From assembly GCF_002835735.1 (NCBI RefSeq), contig NZ_PISD01000070.1:1-36521 (forward strand): a DNA stretch of 36,521 nt. Direction: 5' to 3'. Both the position numbers and the translations under genes were made by a program. Numbering within the stretch: position 1 is the stretch's first letter; each line of letters begins with the position of its first letter. A model generated the notes under the pieces. The model made no database searches. It was not told where the DNA came from and worked only from the letters and a program-made list of their open reading frames with translations. This DNA comes from Cytobacillus horneckiae (lineage in GTDB: Bacteria > Bacillota > Bacilli > Bacillales > Cytobacillaceae). Of the stretch, positions 1-7,976 are shown piece by piece.

Positions 1-512
1 AATAGCTGGGAACGGGCGATGTGACTGGCTCTCTCCTACCTTCCTAATGGTAAATAGCTGGGAACGGGCGATGAGAATGCCTCTCTCCTACCTTCCTAAT
101 GGTAAATAGCGATGAATGGGCGATGAGACTGGCTCTCTCCTACCTTCCTAATGGTAAATAGCTTTGAATGGGCGATGTGACTGCCTCTCTCCTACCTTCC
201 TAATGGTAAATAGCGATGAATGGGCGATGAGACTGGCTCTCTCCTACCTTCCTAATGGTAAATAGCTGGGAACGGGCGATGAGAATGCCTCTCTCCTACC
301 TTCCTAATGGTAAATAGCGATGAACGGGCGATGAGACCGCCTCTCTCCTACCTTCCTAATGGTAAATAGCTTTGAATGGGCGATGAGAATGCCTCTCTCC
401 TACCTTCCTAATGGTAAATAGCTGGGAACGGGCGATGAGAGTGCCTCTCTCCTACCTTCCTAATGGTAAATAGCTTTGAATGGGCGATGAGACTGCCTCT
501 CTCCTACCTTCC
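1..512. repeat. 52-bp tandem repeat array, ten copies
   Basis: Units begin at 1, 53, 105, 157, 209, 261, 313, 365, 417 and 469. The last breaks off after CCTACCTTCC at 512. Each unit is AATAGC, a variable 7-mer, the constant GGGCGATG, a second variable 7-mer, then a constant 24-nt tail (CTCTCTCC, TACCTTCC, TAATGGTA). The first variable slot takes TGGGAAC, GATGAAT/GATGAAC or TTTGAAT; the second takes TGACTGG, AGAATGC, AGACTGG, TGACTGC, AGACCGC, AGAGTGC or AGACTGC. Units 2 and 6 are identical, as are 3 and 5. The period is not a multiple of three, so the array is not a coding repeat. It lies downstream of the minus-strand ycbO-like gene and starts at the window edge, so the full copy number is unknown. 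Its function is not recognised. Confidence 0.97.
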
Positions 513-575
513 GAGCGATGAAAAGATGATAAACCTGTGCTTCGCATTTCGACGCCAGTTTGATTACATTTTGTT

Positions 576-1259
576 CTAAACATCACCCAACCGATCAATG
601 AAATGAACCGATAAGAATACGCTGAATACACCTAATAAGCTTAATGCGGCATTCACCATATCTGGGTTGAGGTTAATATTTAATAGGTAAGAAAAGTTTT
701 GAAATTGCATGAAAAATATTGCACACAGGACTGTGGTTATTGTTGCTCTTTTCCATACACCAAAGGTGAATAGCGGAATGAAACTAATCATTGAAATCAT
801 AAAGGCGTGCACAAGCATTTTTCCAACATAAGTTGTGATTTCTGCCATCGTTGGCTGCCCGTTTATGATATGAAAGATTTGATCTAATATATAGGTGGAG
901 ATGCCAGACAATATAAAGGATACGAGGGTACTAGCAAAAACGAAAAGAGAAATAAACAGCACCTTTGCCATTATTAACTTTTTTCTGCTCAAAGGGTAAC
1001 TAAAGGAAAGCGACATCGTTTTATTTTTATATTCATCGATGACCACCTGGTTTATAAGGGAGGCTCCAAACAGAATAAAGCCCATCTGCATTGCCATCAT
1101 AAGCGGGATGATGGTGGAATAGTTTTGACCAAAATCCGCACTGACCATTTTTATAAAAAACATCGGCAGGAACATGAGCACTCCCCAATAAATAACTAGT
1201 TCACTCACAATCATTCCTTGCTTTAGCTTCCTCCACTCCAATTCCATTAATTTAACCAA
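576..1259 (-). CDS. ycbO: ABC-2 type permease, BcrB/YcbO-like
   Basis: A 227-residue hydrophobic protein with about six membrane segments, separated by short loops. It is the size of the lantibiotic/bacitracin-type ABC-2 permeases and of B. subtilis YcbO (about 228 residues, from memory). I place the start at the TTG at 1257-1259, because GGAGG lies 8 bases upstream and the codon overlaps the ATPase stop (TTGGTTAA), implying translational coupling. ATG at 1245-1247 is the alternative. As the last gene after the ycbL, ycbM and ycbN homologues it would form the membrane part of a two-gene exporter or immunity transporter. The substrate is unknown; antimicrobial peptides are the usual suspects for this family. 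The symbol rests on gene order and length rather than alignment. Confidence 0.8.
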   Translation of the reverse strand: MVKLMELEWRKLKQGMIVSELVIYWGVLMFLPMFFIKMVSADFGQNYSTIIPLMMAMQMGFILFGASLINQVVIDEYKNKTMSLSFSYPLSRKKLIMAKVLFISLFVFASTLVSFILSGISTYILDQIFHIINGQPTMAEITTYVGKMLVHAFMISMISFIPLFTFGVWKRATITTVLCAIFFMQFQNFSYLLNINLNPDMVNAALSLLGVFSVFLSVHFIDRLGDV

Positions 1260-2175
1260 CTTTTCCACCTCCATGAATTTGTTGATAAAAATAATCTTCC
1301 AAACTACTCGTATGCTTTTGGATTTCATCAATATCGATATCATGTAAAATGAGTGTTTTCGATATTTCACTTTGCGGTACGCTAAGATCATAAATCCGAA
1401 TCTTGTTGTCCGGCACAATTTTCATATTGGATATCCGCAGTTTATGCTCAAGTAAGTAAACTGATTTCTCAACGTCCTTTGTAACAATTTCAATATAATC
1501 TGTACGTTGTTTGCTGATTTCTGCTAAGGTGACTTCATTCACGAGTTTTCCATTCTTTATGACACCTATTCTGTCAGCTACTTGCTCAATTTCACCTAAA
1601 TTATGACTGGATAAGAGAAAGGTCATTCCATATTCATTATTCAACATTCGAATTAAATCCCTCATATCTTTTATGCCAATTGGATCAAGACCATTTGTCG
1701 GCTCATCTAAAATAATCAGTTCAGGCTTTGTAATTATTGCTCTTACAATCCCAAGCCGCTGCTTCATCCCAAGAGAAAATTCCTTCACCACTTTATCTTC
1801 AATCCCAGTTAGATGAACCATATCCAAAGCCTGCATAATTGCCTTAAAATCATAAAAGCCTAAGTATTCACAGTGAAGCTGCAGGTTTTGCATCGCCGTT
1901 AAATGATCAAAAAAGATTGGATACTCAATGATGCTACCGACCCGCTGCAAACTAGCCCTCTCAGTATTTGTAAGCTTCTTTCCAAACAGCTCAATCTCAC
2001 CACCGGTTGGGCTTATTAAACCTGTGAGCATTTTCATGATTGTTGTTTTCCCAGCACCATTTTGACCAAGGAAGCCATATATTTCACCCTTTTTAATATG
2101 AAGATTCACATTAGATACAAGCTCGTTGCCTCTGATTCTTTTCGTTAATTGATTTGTCCGTACAACATATTCCAT
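1252..2175 (-). CDS. ycbN: ABC transporter ATP-binding protein, BcrA/YcbN-like
   Basis: A 307-residue ABC ATPase. The Walker A loop GQNGAGKTT is at residues 37-45, the signature FSLGMKQ at 133-139, Walker B LIILDEP at 153-159 and the H-loop histidine at 191. The SIIEYPIFF segment near residue 81 is typical of BcrA-type ATPases that power bacitracin or lantibiotic export. About 80 residues follow the nucleotide-binding core, as in that family. The ATG is preceded by AAGGAGG with 7-nt spacing. The gene overlaps the permease downstream and is separated from the kinase gene upstream by a terminator, so it likely has its own promoter in 2176-2285, which the YcbL-like regulator may control. Length and order match B. 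subtilis ycbN as I recall it. Confidence 0.9.
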   Translation of the reverse strand: MEYVVRTNQLTKRIRGNELVSNVNLHIKKGEIYGFLGQNGAGKTTIMKMLTGLISPTGGEIELFGKKLTNTERASLQRVGSIIEYPIFFDHLTAMQNLQLHCEYLGFYDFKAIMQALDMVHLTGIEDKVVKEFSLGMKQRLGIVRAIITKPELIILDEPTNGLDPIGIKDMRDLIRMLNNEYGMTFLLSSHNLGEIEQVADRIGVIKNGKLVNEVTLAEISKQRTDYIEIVTKDVEKSVYLLEHKLRISNMKIVPDNKIRIYDLSVPQSEISKTLILHDIDIDEIQKHTSSLEDYFYQQIHGGGKVG

Positions 2176-2236
2176 TTGTTTAGCCTCCTTATTGCTTATA
2201 CCTTTATCTTAAGCAAAGAAAGTATCTTTTTTCTTT

Positions 2237-2260
2237 CTCAATCCTTACATGTTTCTTAAG
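2237..2260 (-). promoter_or_regulatory. possible YcbL-type operator upstream of ycbN
   Basis: Read on the minus strand this stretch carries ACTTAAG, eight bases, then AAGGATT. The ycbL upstream region has a related arrangement, ACTTAAG, six bases, then AAGGAATT (4033-4053). Within this site TAAG recurs 11 bp apart, the spacing usual for OmpR-type response regulators. It sits between the ycbM terminator and the ycbN start. No convincing -35/-10 pair was found here, so the assignment is tentative. Confidence 0.3.
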
Positions 2261-2285
2261 TTTTAGATTATGCGCTTTCCGAGCT

Positions 2286-2318
2286 AAAAAAAAGAGCCGT
2301 TCCGTCAGAACACCTCTT
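2286..2318 (-). terminator. rho-independent terminator after ycbM
   Basis: Minus-strand stem AAGAG/CTCTT with an inner GTTC/GAAC stem, followed by a run of eight T. It lies just beyond the kinase stop and splits ycbLM from ycbNO. Confidence 0.8.
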
Positions 2319-2329
2319 ATTAGGAAGCT

Positions 2330-3265
2330 TTAATATGTAATCTGTTTAAAAATACAAGTAAAGCTCGTTTTCTCATATGGTTTGCTTTGTAATTGAATCG
2401 TGCCTTTCATCGCTTCTGTTAACCGTTTTGAAATGCTTAACCCTAAACCGCTGCCTTGAAATTGTGGATTTCTGGCATCATCTAATGTATATAACCGTTC
2501 AAACACCCGATCTTGATGGATTTCTCCAATGCCTTTACCTCTGTCCCAAATCTCTACGACTGCAGATCCTTTGTCCTCTCGGAGAGCGATGCCAAATATC
2601 CCTCCATCACTGCCATATCGAATGGAATTTGAGATTAAGTTGCTAAATATGCGATTCAATGCATCTTCGTTTCCTAAGATGAAAAGTGTCTGTTCTGGAA
2701 TCTCCACCTCCACTTGCAGACCTTTTGAAAGCAGCAAATCATAAAACTCCAGCACATTTTTTCGGCAAATTTCATTGAGCGCTATTTTACTTAATGGCAT
2801 GACATAATCGTCCGCTTCTATTTTTACTAAATCAAAAAATTGATTAAGCAAGCCTGTTAAGCTCAATACTTTTTCATGCAACTGGACCATTAGAATGTCT
2901 CTTTCATCTTCAGTTATCGTTTTATCCAGCTTTATTTTCTCTACGTATCCTAAAATTATTGTCAGCGGTGTTTTCAAATCATGTGACATATTGGATATTA
3001 ATTTTCTTAAGCTATTTTTTGTTTTCGAATAATCAGCAAAAACCTTTTGGTTATAATCTAGCAGGCGGTTGATTTGAATGAGTAATTGCTGAAGAGCTTG
3101 CTGATCAGTCGGAATTAATACTTTTTCAGCTGACTCTTCAAGGATTATCTCGGATAATTTTTCACTGATTTGATTTACATTCTGCTTCAATTTTCTACAG
3201 GACAAATACTGACAAATATTGATAAATACTAAAACGATAATGATTACACAAAGAAAAATAATCAT
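2330..3265 (-). CDS. ycbM: Short sensor histidine kinase, YcbM-like
   Basis: A 311-residue kinase with a single N-terminal membrane segment (about residues 2-20) and no room for an extracytoplasmic sensor domain. The phospho-acceptor is His95 in NMSHDLKTP. The N-box asparagine is near 213, the G1 motif DRGKG at 241-245 and the G2 motif GSGLG at 271-275. Intramembrane-type kinases of this build usually take their signal from an associated ABC transporter, here plausibly YcbNO. The ATG lies 3 bp after the response-regulator stop, with GGTGAG inside the end of that gene as ribosome site, so the two are coupled. Size and order match B. subtilis ycbM as I recall it. Confidence 0.9.
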   Translation of the reverse strand: MIIFLCVIIIVLVFINICQYLSCRKLKQNVNQISEKLSEIILEESAEKVLIPTDQQALQQLLIQINRLLDYNQKVFADYSKTKNSLRKLISNMSHDLKTPLTIILGYVEKIKLDKTITEDERDILMVQLHEKVLSLTGLLNQFFDLVKIEADDYVMPLSKIALNEICRKNVLEFYDLLLSKGLQVEVEIPEQTLFILGNEDALNRIFSNLISNSIRYGSDGGIFGIALREDKGSAVVEIWDRGKGIGEIHQDRVFERLYTLDDARNPQFQGSGLGLSISKRLTEAMKGTIQLQSKPYEKTSFTCIFKQITY

Positions 3266-3268
3266 TTG

Positions 3269-3970
3269 TTACTCACCTAATTTATATCCAATCCCCCATA
3301 TTGTTCTAATATATTGCGGGTTGGATGGATCTTTTTCAATTTTTTCTCTAAGTCTTCTTATATGAACGTTAATGACGTTTTCATTCCCATAATAATCATC
3401 TGCCCAAATAAAATGGTAGATTTGTTCTTTTGTAAAAACTCGGCTTTGATTAGTCATGAATAATTTTAATATGTGGAATTCCTTTGAAGTTAGCTGGACA
3501 ATTTTTCCTCTTACATTTGCGGTAAATGAATTTAAGTCTAAGATGAACTCTTTATATTGAAGAATATTTTCGCACGAATTGACTTTAGGTGGAAGATATT
3601 GCGTTGCCCTGCGAATTGCCGCTTGAACTCTCGCTGTTAATTCAAGCATGGAGAATGGTTTGCTAATATAATCATCTGCCCCAAAGCCGAGCCCGAGCGC
3701 TTTGTCAAGGTCACTTCCTTTTGCAGAAATAATCAATACAGGCACCGTACTCGTTTCCCTTATTTTCTTTAATACGTCCATGCCGCTCATTTTAGGGAGC
3801 ATTAAATCAATCAGGAGTAAATCTAAATCTGCCCCTTTTTCATGAAAGGCCGCTAAAGCTTCTACCCCATCGAAGGCAGCATGAACGATAAAGTTCTCCT
3901 GTACAAGCGCACTTGTTATTAACTGACTTATTTCCATGTCGTCCTCTACTAGCAGAATTTGCTTCTGCAT
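3269..3970 (-). CDS. ycbL: OmpR-family response regulator, YcbL-like
   Basis: The receiver domain has an acidic pocket (ED at 9-11), phospho-acceptor Asp55 in LLIDLMLPK and a conserved Lys in SKPFS near 104. A winged-helix DNA-binding domain ends in the usual TIWGIGYKLGE. I chose the ATG giving MQKQILLVED because the conserved fold starts immediately. An in-frame ATG at 3986-3988 would add six residues, and neither has a strong Shine-Dalgarno. First gene of the ycbLM unit. It probably activates ycbNO in response to a cell-envelope antibiotic, by analogy with BceR/YcbL systems (inference). Confidence 0.88.
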   Translation of the reverse strand: MQKQILLVEDDMEISQLITSALVQENFIVHAAFDGVEALAAFHEKGADLDLLLIDLMLPKMSGMDVLKKIRETSTVPVLIISAKGSDLDKALGLGFGADDYISKPFSMLELTARVQAAIRRATQYLPPKVNSCENILQYKEFILDLNSFTANVRGKIVQLTSKEFHILKLFMTNQSRVFTKEQIYHFIWADDYYGNENVINVHIRRLREKIEKDPSNPQYIRTIWGIGYKLGE

Positions 3971-4016
3971 GCTTCCACATCCCATCATTTCTTTTCAATC
4001 GTCTAACTACTGTATT

Positions 4017-4053
4017 TCTATACTTTGGTAATAATTCCTTCTTAAGCTTAAGT
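4017..4053 (-). promoter_or_regulatory. probable ycbL promoter with ACTTAAG repeats
   Basis: On the minus strand, TTAAGA (4045-4040), a 17-bp spacer and TATAGA (4022-4017) form a plausible sigma-A promoter. CTTAAG occurs twice in tandem overlapping the -35, which would suit binding by an OmpR-type regulator. Confidence 0.45.
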
Positions 4054-4072
4054 GAACTGTAGAACGTGAAAA

Positions 4073-4095
4073 AGCGATTCAATGGATGAATCGCA
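4073..4095. repeat. palindromic hairpin repeat, copy 1
   Basis: Perfect 8-bp stem (GCGATTCA / TGAATCGC) around the loop ATGGA, flanked by A on each side. It is identical over 23 bp to the copy at 4240-4262. It lies between the ycbL promoter and the end of the ydbT-like gene. No T-run follows, so it is not an ordinary terminator. Confidence 0.9.
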
Positions 4096-4136
4096 CAAAT
4101 TGTAGACAAAGTGAAAATAAGAAATCTTAGTTGGAT

Positions 4137-4205
4137 TTGGAGAGGTGTCTGCTCGACCCCTGCAGGAGAAGTAAGCCGTAAGCCTCGGGAAATCCCCTGC
4201 CTTTC
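4137..4205. repeat. degenerate Bacillus intergenic repeat remnant
   Basis: Begins TTGGAGAGGTGTC, the same 13-mer as at 36089-36101. It continues with GC-rich text (CCCCTGCAGGAG, GCCTCGGG, CCCCTGCC) resembling the GTCGACTCCTGCGGGA-type repeats common between genes in Bacillus genomes (from memory). It sits between the two 23-bp hairpin copies. Gap 3971-4274 otherwise holds only the ycbL promoter; no small gene was found in it. Confidence 0.5.
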
Positions 4206-4239
4206 TTTTTTAACTATGAATGAGATTGGCTACATCCTC

Positions 4240-4262
4240 AGCGATTCAATGGATGAATCGCA
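4240..4262. repeat. palindromic hairpin repeat, copy 2
   Basis: Exact copy of the 23-bp hairpin at 4073-4095. It lies 12 bp beyond the stop of the ydbT-like gene. Together the copies bracket a 144-bp segment. Confidence 0.9.
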
Positions 4263-4274
4263 TCTTATAGCTAT

Positions 4275-5753
4275 CTAGTTAAATTCCTTCTGCCTTTTCA
4301 AATACCAATGATAAACAGATGAAGCGAATTCAGCCGGCACATCATCAACACCTGCGAAGTGTATTGGTTTGGCACGATTGCTTGTCGTAATCGATGCAAG
4401 ACCGAGCCTTCTTTGAATGAAGCTTTGGGATATGCTGACCTCGATAATCTTCTCCCTCTTTGACACGAATAAGGATGTTGTCAAATATCCTTTTTTAAAT
4501 TGGATGAAGTGACTATTTAATGCAAATCGGGTTTGAAAGAATCCTTGTATTCTTAATAAGATGAAAAATATAAAGAGAATAACAGAAAGTACCCACAAAT
4601 TTTCAATTTTATAAAAGCTAATTTTATTGTAATACAGGAGAAATATTGCAATTATCCACAACCAGCTTTGTCCAATAAGGCGCACCCAAAAAAACCTTTT
4701 TGGAAGGCAAGACATCTTCTGTGAAACTTCGTAGGAAGGCAGCATTTCTGAAACGATTTCATACGCTCTTTGTACAGGCAAATAAGGGTAAAGCGAATGA
4801 ATCTCGTGCTTATTTTCTTCTGAGCTCAAATCAGCTACACAAGTTAATTTCACTTCCGCAAGTCCGAGCAGCCTTTTCATAATCGTCTGCTTTACTTCAA
4901 TCGCCTGCACTTTTTCTTTTGATATAGAATAAGCCGTTTGTTCAACGATCCCCTTGGTGATGTGTATGTAACGATCATCTGAAGATATTTTATAGTTTCC
5001 ATATTTTAAATATGTTGTGACTATCCCAAAGATAGCAGAAAAAAGTATGGTAAATACAATAATTAATATTACAGCCCCTATTGATCCCCTGGCTATTTCC
5101 GTTATTATTTTTTCAAGGTCAAGAAATTCATTGATTTTGAGAAAAAACGAACCGAGCAAGGGAATACAGGCTAAAAAGCTTAAAGAAGTTAAAGAGGCTT
5201 TAATAATATCTTTTTTCTGCGGCTTAAAATGAATGGTTCTATTCTGATGATTCATCTTCCCCAGGACATTCACTTCTGATAAAATTCCCTGCTGACTTTT
5301 AATAGTAATTAATTGGTCTCTAACAAGAGCCTCCATTCGATCGGCTTCACTTTTTGAAATCACTTCAAATTTAATTGAACTTCCTTCCCCAGTCATACTT
5401 GTTTCAAAGCTTATAGACGTTACATTAAATATTCGATGCAATAAAGAAGCATGCCGGTTGATGTTTTGAATCTTAGTAAATGGTATCGTCTGAACAGTTT
5501 TGCTTAAAAATCCATTGTAAATATGAAAACATGCATCATCTATTTTATATTTATGTGTGAACCATTTTAATATAATAGAAATCGCACTCATCGCAAAAAT
5601 CGAAAAGAATAGAGCTTTACCTATGATAGAATAGGATGATTGAGAAGCAAATTTAAGCATAGATAAAGAAATGACTAAGAAAATCGCATTTTTAATTAAC
5701 TGTGATATATCAAAAAGCATTATAAGCGGATGATATCGTTTAATTTTTCTCAT
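4275..5753 (-). CDS. ydbT: Triple bacterial-PH-domain membrane protein, YdbT-like
   Basis: A 492-residue protein with three repeats of a membrane-helix pair followed by a bPH_2 (DUF304) domain. Helix pairs lie at about 15-62, 182-252 and 352-410; the PH-like beta segments follow each. Length and architecture match B. subtilis YdbT (about 493 residues, from memory). There, ydbST belongs to the sigma-W regulon and protects against antimicrobials made by other bacilli. The ATG is preceded by GAGGAAG. It follows the ydbS-like gene by 35 bp, so the PH pair ends a four-gene operon headed by an ABC transporter. The molecular role of these proteins is unsettled; lipid or envelope shielding is the usual idea. 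Confidence 0.85.
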   Translation of the reverse strand: MRKIKRYHPLIMLFDISQLIKNAIFLVISLSMLKFASQSSYSIIGKALFFSIFAMSAISIILKWFTHKYKIDDACFHIYNGFLSKTVQTIPFTKIQNINRHASLLHRIFNVTSISFETSMTGEGSSIKFEVISKSEADRMEALVRDQLITIKSQQGILSEVNVLGKMNHQNRTIHFKPQKKDIIKASLTSLSFLACIPLLGSFFLKINEFLDLEKIITEIARGSIGAVILIIVFTILFSAIFGIVTTYLKYGNYKISSDDRYIHITKGIVEQTAYSISKEKVQAIEVKQTIMKRLLGLAEVKLTCVADLSSEENKHEIHSLYPYLPVQRAYEIVSEMLPSYEVSQKMSCLPKRFFWVRLIGQSWLWIIAIFLLYYNKISFYKIENLWVLSVILFIFFILLRIQGFFQTRFALNSHFIQFKKGYLTTSLFVSKREKIIEVSISQSFIQRRLGLASITTSNRAKPIHFAGVDDVPAEFASSVYHWYLKRQKEFN

Positions 5754-5788
5754 GTCTCTACTTCCTCGATTTTTGCATAATGGGCAAT

Positions 5789-6244
5789 TTAATTCCTTAA
5801 CTCAATCGCAGCTTCTTTAGGAAGTGCAGGAATTAAATGTGATGATCCCATCGTCTCAATTGATATAGAACATAGTCCGTATTTTCGCAATAACGGTCCT
5901 TGATTAGTAGCAACTGCTTGAATTTTTGTCATCGGTACAAGCTGATAAACTTCATTTAACACACCTGACCTTAATTGGACAAACTCACTATCTATTTCAT
6001 AACGCCAGTTTTTATACATTAGAAAAGGATAAATACAAGACCAAACTGTTCCTAACAGTGAAATGACAGTAATACCAATCAGAACCCAGCCAATCCATTC
6101 CTTCCATGCAAAAAGAACATGTAAATAAAGTAAACATCCTAGAATGATGATTCCAATCAGATTCGCAATCATCTCACTTATTATCCATACTCTAATTGCA
6201 CTTCTAGACAATCGTTGTTGTGGTAAATTTATTTTCATATTCAT
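5789..6244 (-). CDS. ydbS: Bacterial-PH-domain membrane protein, YdbS-like
   Basis: About 151 residues: two adjacent membrane helices (about 20-65) followed by one bPH_2 domain whose end reads LIPALPKEAAIEL. The layout is that of YdbS, the small partner of YdbT. I chose ATG 6242-6244 because AGGCGGTG lies 6 nt upstream. An upstream ATG (6290-6292) overlaps the ATPase stop but has no good ribosome site. It lies between the ABC ATPase and the ydbT-like gene on the same strand. YdbS and YdbT are expected to act together in the membrane (family knowledge). Confidence 0.82.
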   Translation of the reverse strand: MNMKINLPQQRLSRSAIRVWIISEMIANLIGIIILGCLLYLHVLFAWKEWIGWVLIGITVISLLGTVWSCIYPFLMYKNWRYEIDSEFVQLRSGVLNEVYQLVPMTKIQAVATNQGPLLRKYGLCSISIETMGSSHLIPALPKEAAIELRN

Positions 6245-6284
6245 ATATTCACCGCCTGCTTTCAAGCTATGATCATTTAAAGAA

Positions 6285-7190
6285 TCACTCATCTAAAAAG
6301 ATATCTTCAAGTGAAGGCTCCTCTACCTCTACACGGAAGATGTCGACCTTGCATTGATTAAATGCTCTAATCATTTCCGCTATCTTTTTTTCATCATCAA
6401 CAGTGATTGTCAAGGAATTTACTTCCTTTGTTAAATCAGACCCTGCTGATTCTAGCCATTCATATAATGTTAATTGTTCAGCTTTTGGTATAGGAGAATG
6501 CTTAATCTTAACTGTAATTTTCGATCGATAGAAAGCCCTTAGTTCATCCATTGTACCGATTTTAATAATTTGACCATCCTTCATAATGGCAATTTGTGTG
6601 CAGATCTTTTCAACTTCGTGAAGATTATGAGAGGTCATAAAAATTGTTTTGCCATTTTTCTGCAGGTTTTGAATAAGTTTTTGAATGGTAATCGCCGATT
6701 CTGGATCTAAACCTGAAGTTGGTTCATCAAGAAAAATTATTTTTGGGTCATGAATAATGGCTTGTGCAATCCCCAACTTCTTTTTCATCCCAAATGAAAA
6801 TTTGCCAACTTTTTTGCCTCCATGATTTTGTAAGCCTACTAAGTTCAGGACTTCCTTACAACGTACTTTACTAGCAGAATTGCCAGAAAGGGCTGATAGA
6901 AATTTTAAATGTTCCATCGCTGTTAAAGAGCTATATAATGTGGAGTAATCTGGCATGACACCCATTCGTTTTTTTACTTGATCATTTGGCCCCTTTACAC
7001 CTAAAAGTGAATATGTGCCAGAGCTAGGATAAATAATGCCAGTTAACATATTAATAAACGTTGATTTACCTGCTCCATTCCTTCCTAGAAAACCAAAAAG
7101 TTCCCCTTCTTTCACACTTAAATCAATCGCTTTAATAATTTGTGCAGACCCGTACGATTTACTTAATTGCTTTGTTTCAATAACGTTCAT
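6285..7190 (-). CDS. ABC transporter ATP-binding protein
   Basis: A 301-residue ABC ATPase. Walker A GRNGAGKST is at 36-44, the signature FSFGMKK at 132-138, Walker B IIFLDEP at 152-158 and the H-loop His at 189. A C-terminal regulatory extension ends EPSLEDIFLDE, as in ABC-2 exporter ATPases. The ATG at 7188-7190 shares its A with the permease stop (TAATG) and has AGGAG 9 nt upstream. An ATG six bases earlier is too close to that site. It pairs with the permease upstream and is followed, 40 bp on, by the ydbS-like gene. The substrate cannot be read; the company of YdbST-like proteins suggests envelope-active compounds. Confidence 0.9.
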   Translation of the reverse strand: MNVIETKQLSKSYGSAQIIKAIDLSVKEGELFGFLGRNGAGKSTFINMLTGIIYPSSGTYSLLGVKGPNDQVKKRMGVMPDYSTLYSSLTAMEHLKFLSALSGNSASKVRCKEVLNLVGLQNHGGKKVGKFSFGMKKKLGIAQAIIHDPKIIFLDEPTSGLDPESAITIQKLIQNLQKNGKTIFMTSHNLHEVEKICTQIAIMKDGQIIKIGTMDELRAFYRSKITVKIKHSPIPKAEQLTLYEWLESAGSDLTKEVNSLTITVDDEKKIAEMIRAFNQCKVDIFRVEVEEPSLEDIFLDE

Positions 7191-7879
7191 TAACATTCTC
7201 TCCTTTTGAAAATCTGGTTAGCAATAGCAAGCATAATGACTGCTAAAATAACATTCATCACAAAGGTATAGTCTTCATTAAACAAATAGTAATAAGGAGT
7301 TATAAACTTAATCCAGCTCACCCATGTATTTGACGTAAAGGCAAGCCATATTCCAACTGCCGGGAAGCTTAGTCCAACGATGATTCCGAGAAACATAGTT
7401 AAACTAGGCTTTAATATGATGACGGACAATAAGATGATTAAGGCGATTTGATAAATTAGCAGACTCATTGTCTGTAAGAAAATAAATAAATCCACCTTCT
7501 GCGAGAAAATACTGATAAGCAAGAAAGAGATGATTAATGTAACGAACCAAAATAGGCAAATGCCGAAAAACTTTCCTAGAATAATCGATTGTCTTGACGT
7601 TCTCGTTATTAAAAAACGTATTGTACGTTCTTCCATCTCTCTGTTTACTGTATTATGCGAAAGGCTAGCAACAAATAAGTAGCCTAATAGTAAAATAAGT
7701 GTCAAAATCCCAACAGTATGTATACCTTCGGCCTCGCTCGCTGTTAATTCAATCCCTATTGAGATTACTTCTGAAAACTTAGCTGAATAATAGGAAACAA
7801 TTAGTAGAAACAAAACAGTAATAATAGATTTAATTCCTTTGAATAAATTAATAAACTCTCTTTTTGCAATAACAAACAA
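7190..7879 (-). CDS. ABC-2 type transporter permease
   Basis: A 229-residue membrane protein with about six helices. The NREMEERTIRFLITRTSR segment after the second helix is characteristic of ABC-2 permeases (drug, lantibiotic or NatB-like exporters). The start is TTG at 7877-7879 with AAAGGGGATG upstream. First gene of a minus-strand operon: permease, ATPase, YdbS-like, YdbT-like. It is transcribed divergently from a two-component system that shares the 148-bp control region. It is not closely recognisable as a named transporter. Confidence 0.82.
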   Translation of the reverse strand: MFVIAKREFINLFKGIKSIITVLFLLIVSYYSAKFSEVISIGIELTASEAEGIHTVGILTLILLLGYLFVASLSHNTVNREMEERTIRFLITRTSRQSIILGKFFGICLFWFVTLIISFLLISIFSQKVDLFIFLQTMSLLIYQIALIILLSVIILKPSLTMFLGIIVGLSFPAVGIWLAFTSNTWVSWIKFITPYYYLFNEDYTFVMNVILAVIMLAIANQIFKRREC

Positions 7880-7912
7880 TTACTTCACATCCCCTTTGAC
7901 CAATGTAACAAC

Positions 7913-7940
7913 ATTATATCCTTCCTAATTGAATTCCCAA
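7913..7940 (-). promoter_or_regulatory. probable promoter of the ABC-ydbST operon
   Basis: Minus-strand TTGGGA (7940-7935), 16 bp, TATAAT (7918-7913). It ends about 34 bp before the permease start codon. The direct-repeat operator at 7950-7971 lies just upstream of its -35. Confidence 0.55.
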
Positions 7941-7949
7941 TAACCTCCA

Positions 7950-7971
7950 CCTTAATTTTTCCTTAATTTAT
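7950..7971. promoter_or_regulatory. tandem 11-bp direct repeat, likely response-regulator operator
   Basis: CCTTAATTTTT is followed directly by CCTTAATTTAT: two 11-bp repeats in tandem, one helical turn each, the classic layout for an OmpR-family dimer. It lies between the divergent promoters, 9 bp from the minus-strand -35 and 5 bp from the plus-strand -35. One regulator could therefore control both units. Confidence 0.6.
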
Positions 7972-7976
7972 AGATT

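Noticed and set aside
1..512. Left array as a CRISPR array
   Set aside because: The variable parts are two 7-nt slots drawn from a few recurring alleles, not unique 30-nt spacers, and there are no cas genes. The same argument holds for the right array.
1260..1418. N-terminal extension of the ycbO-like permease
   Set aside because: The open frame reaches 1418 but lies inside the ATPase gene, has no ribosome site, and its text does not look like a permease start.
3971..4274. Bacteriocin precursor or immunity peptide near the resistance operons
   Set aside because: I looked in 3971-4274 and 7880-8027. No short frame with a ribosome site and leader or core-like sequence is present.
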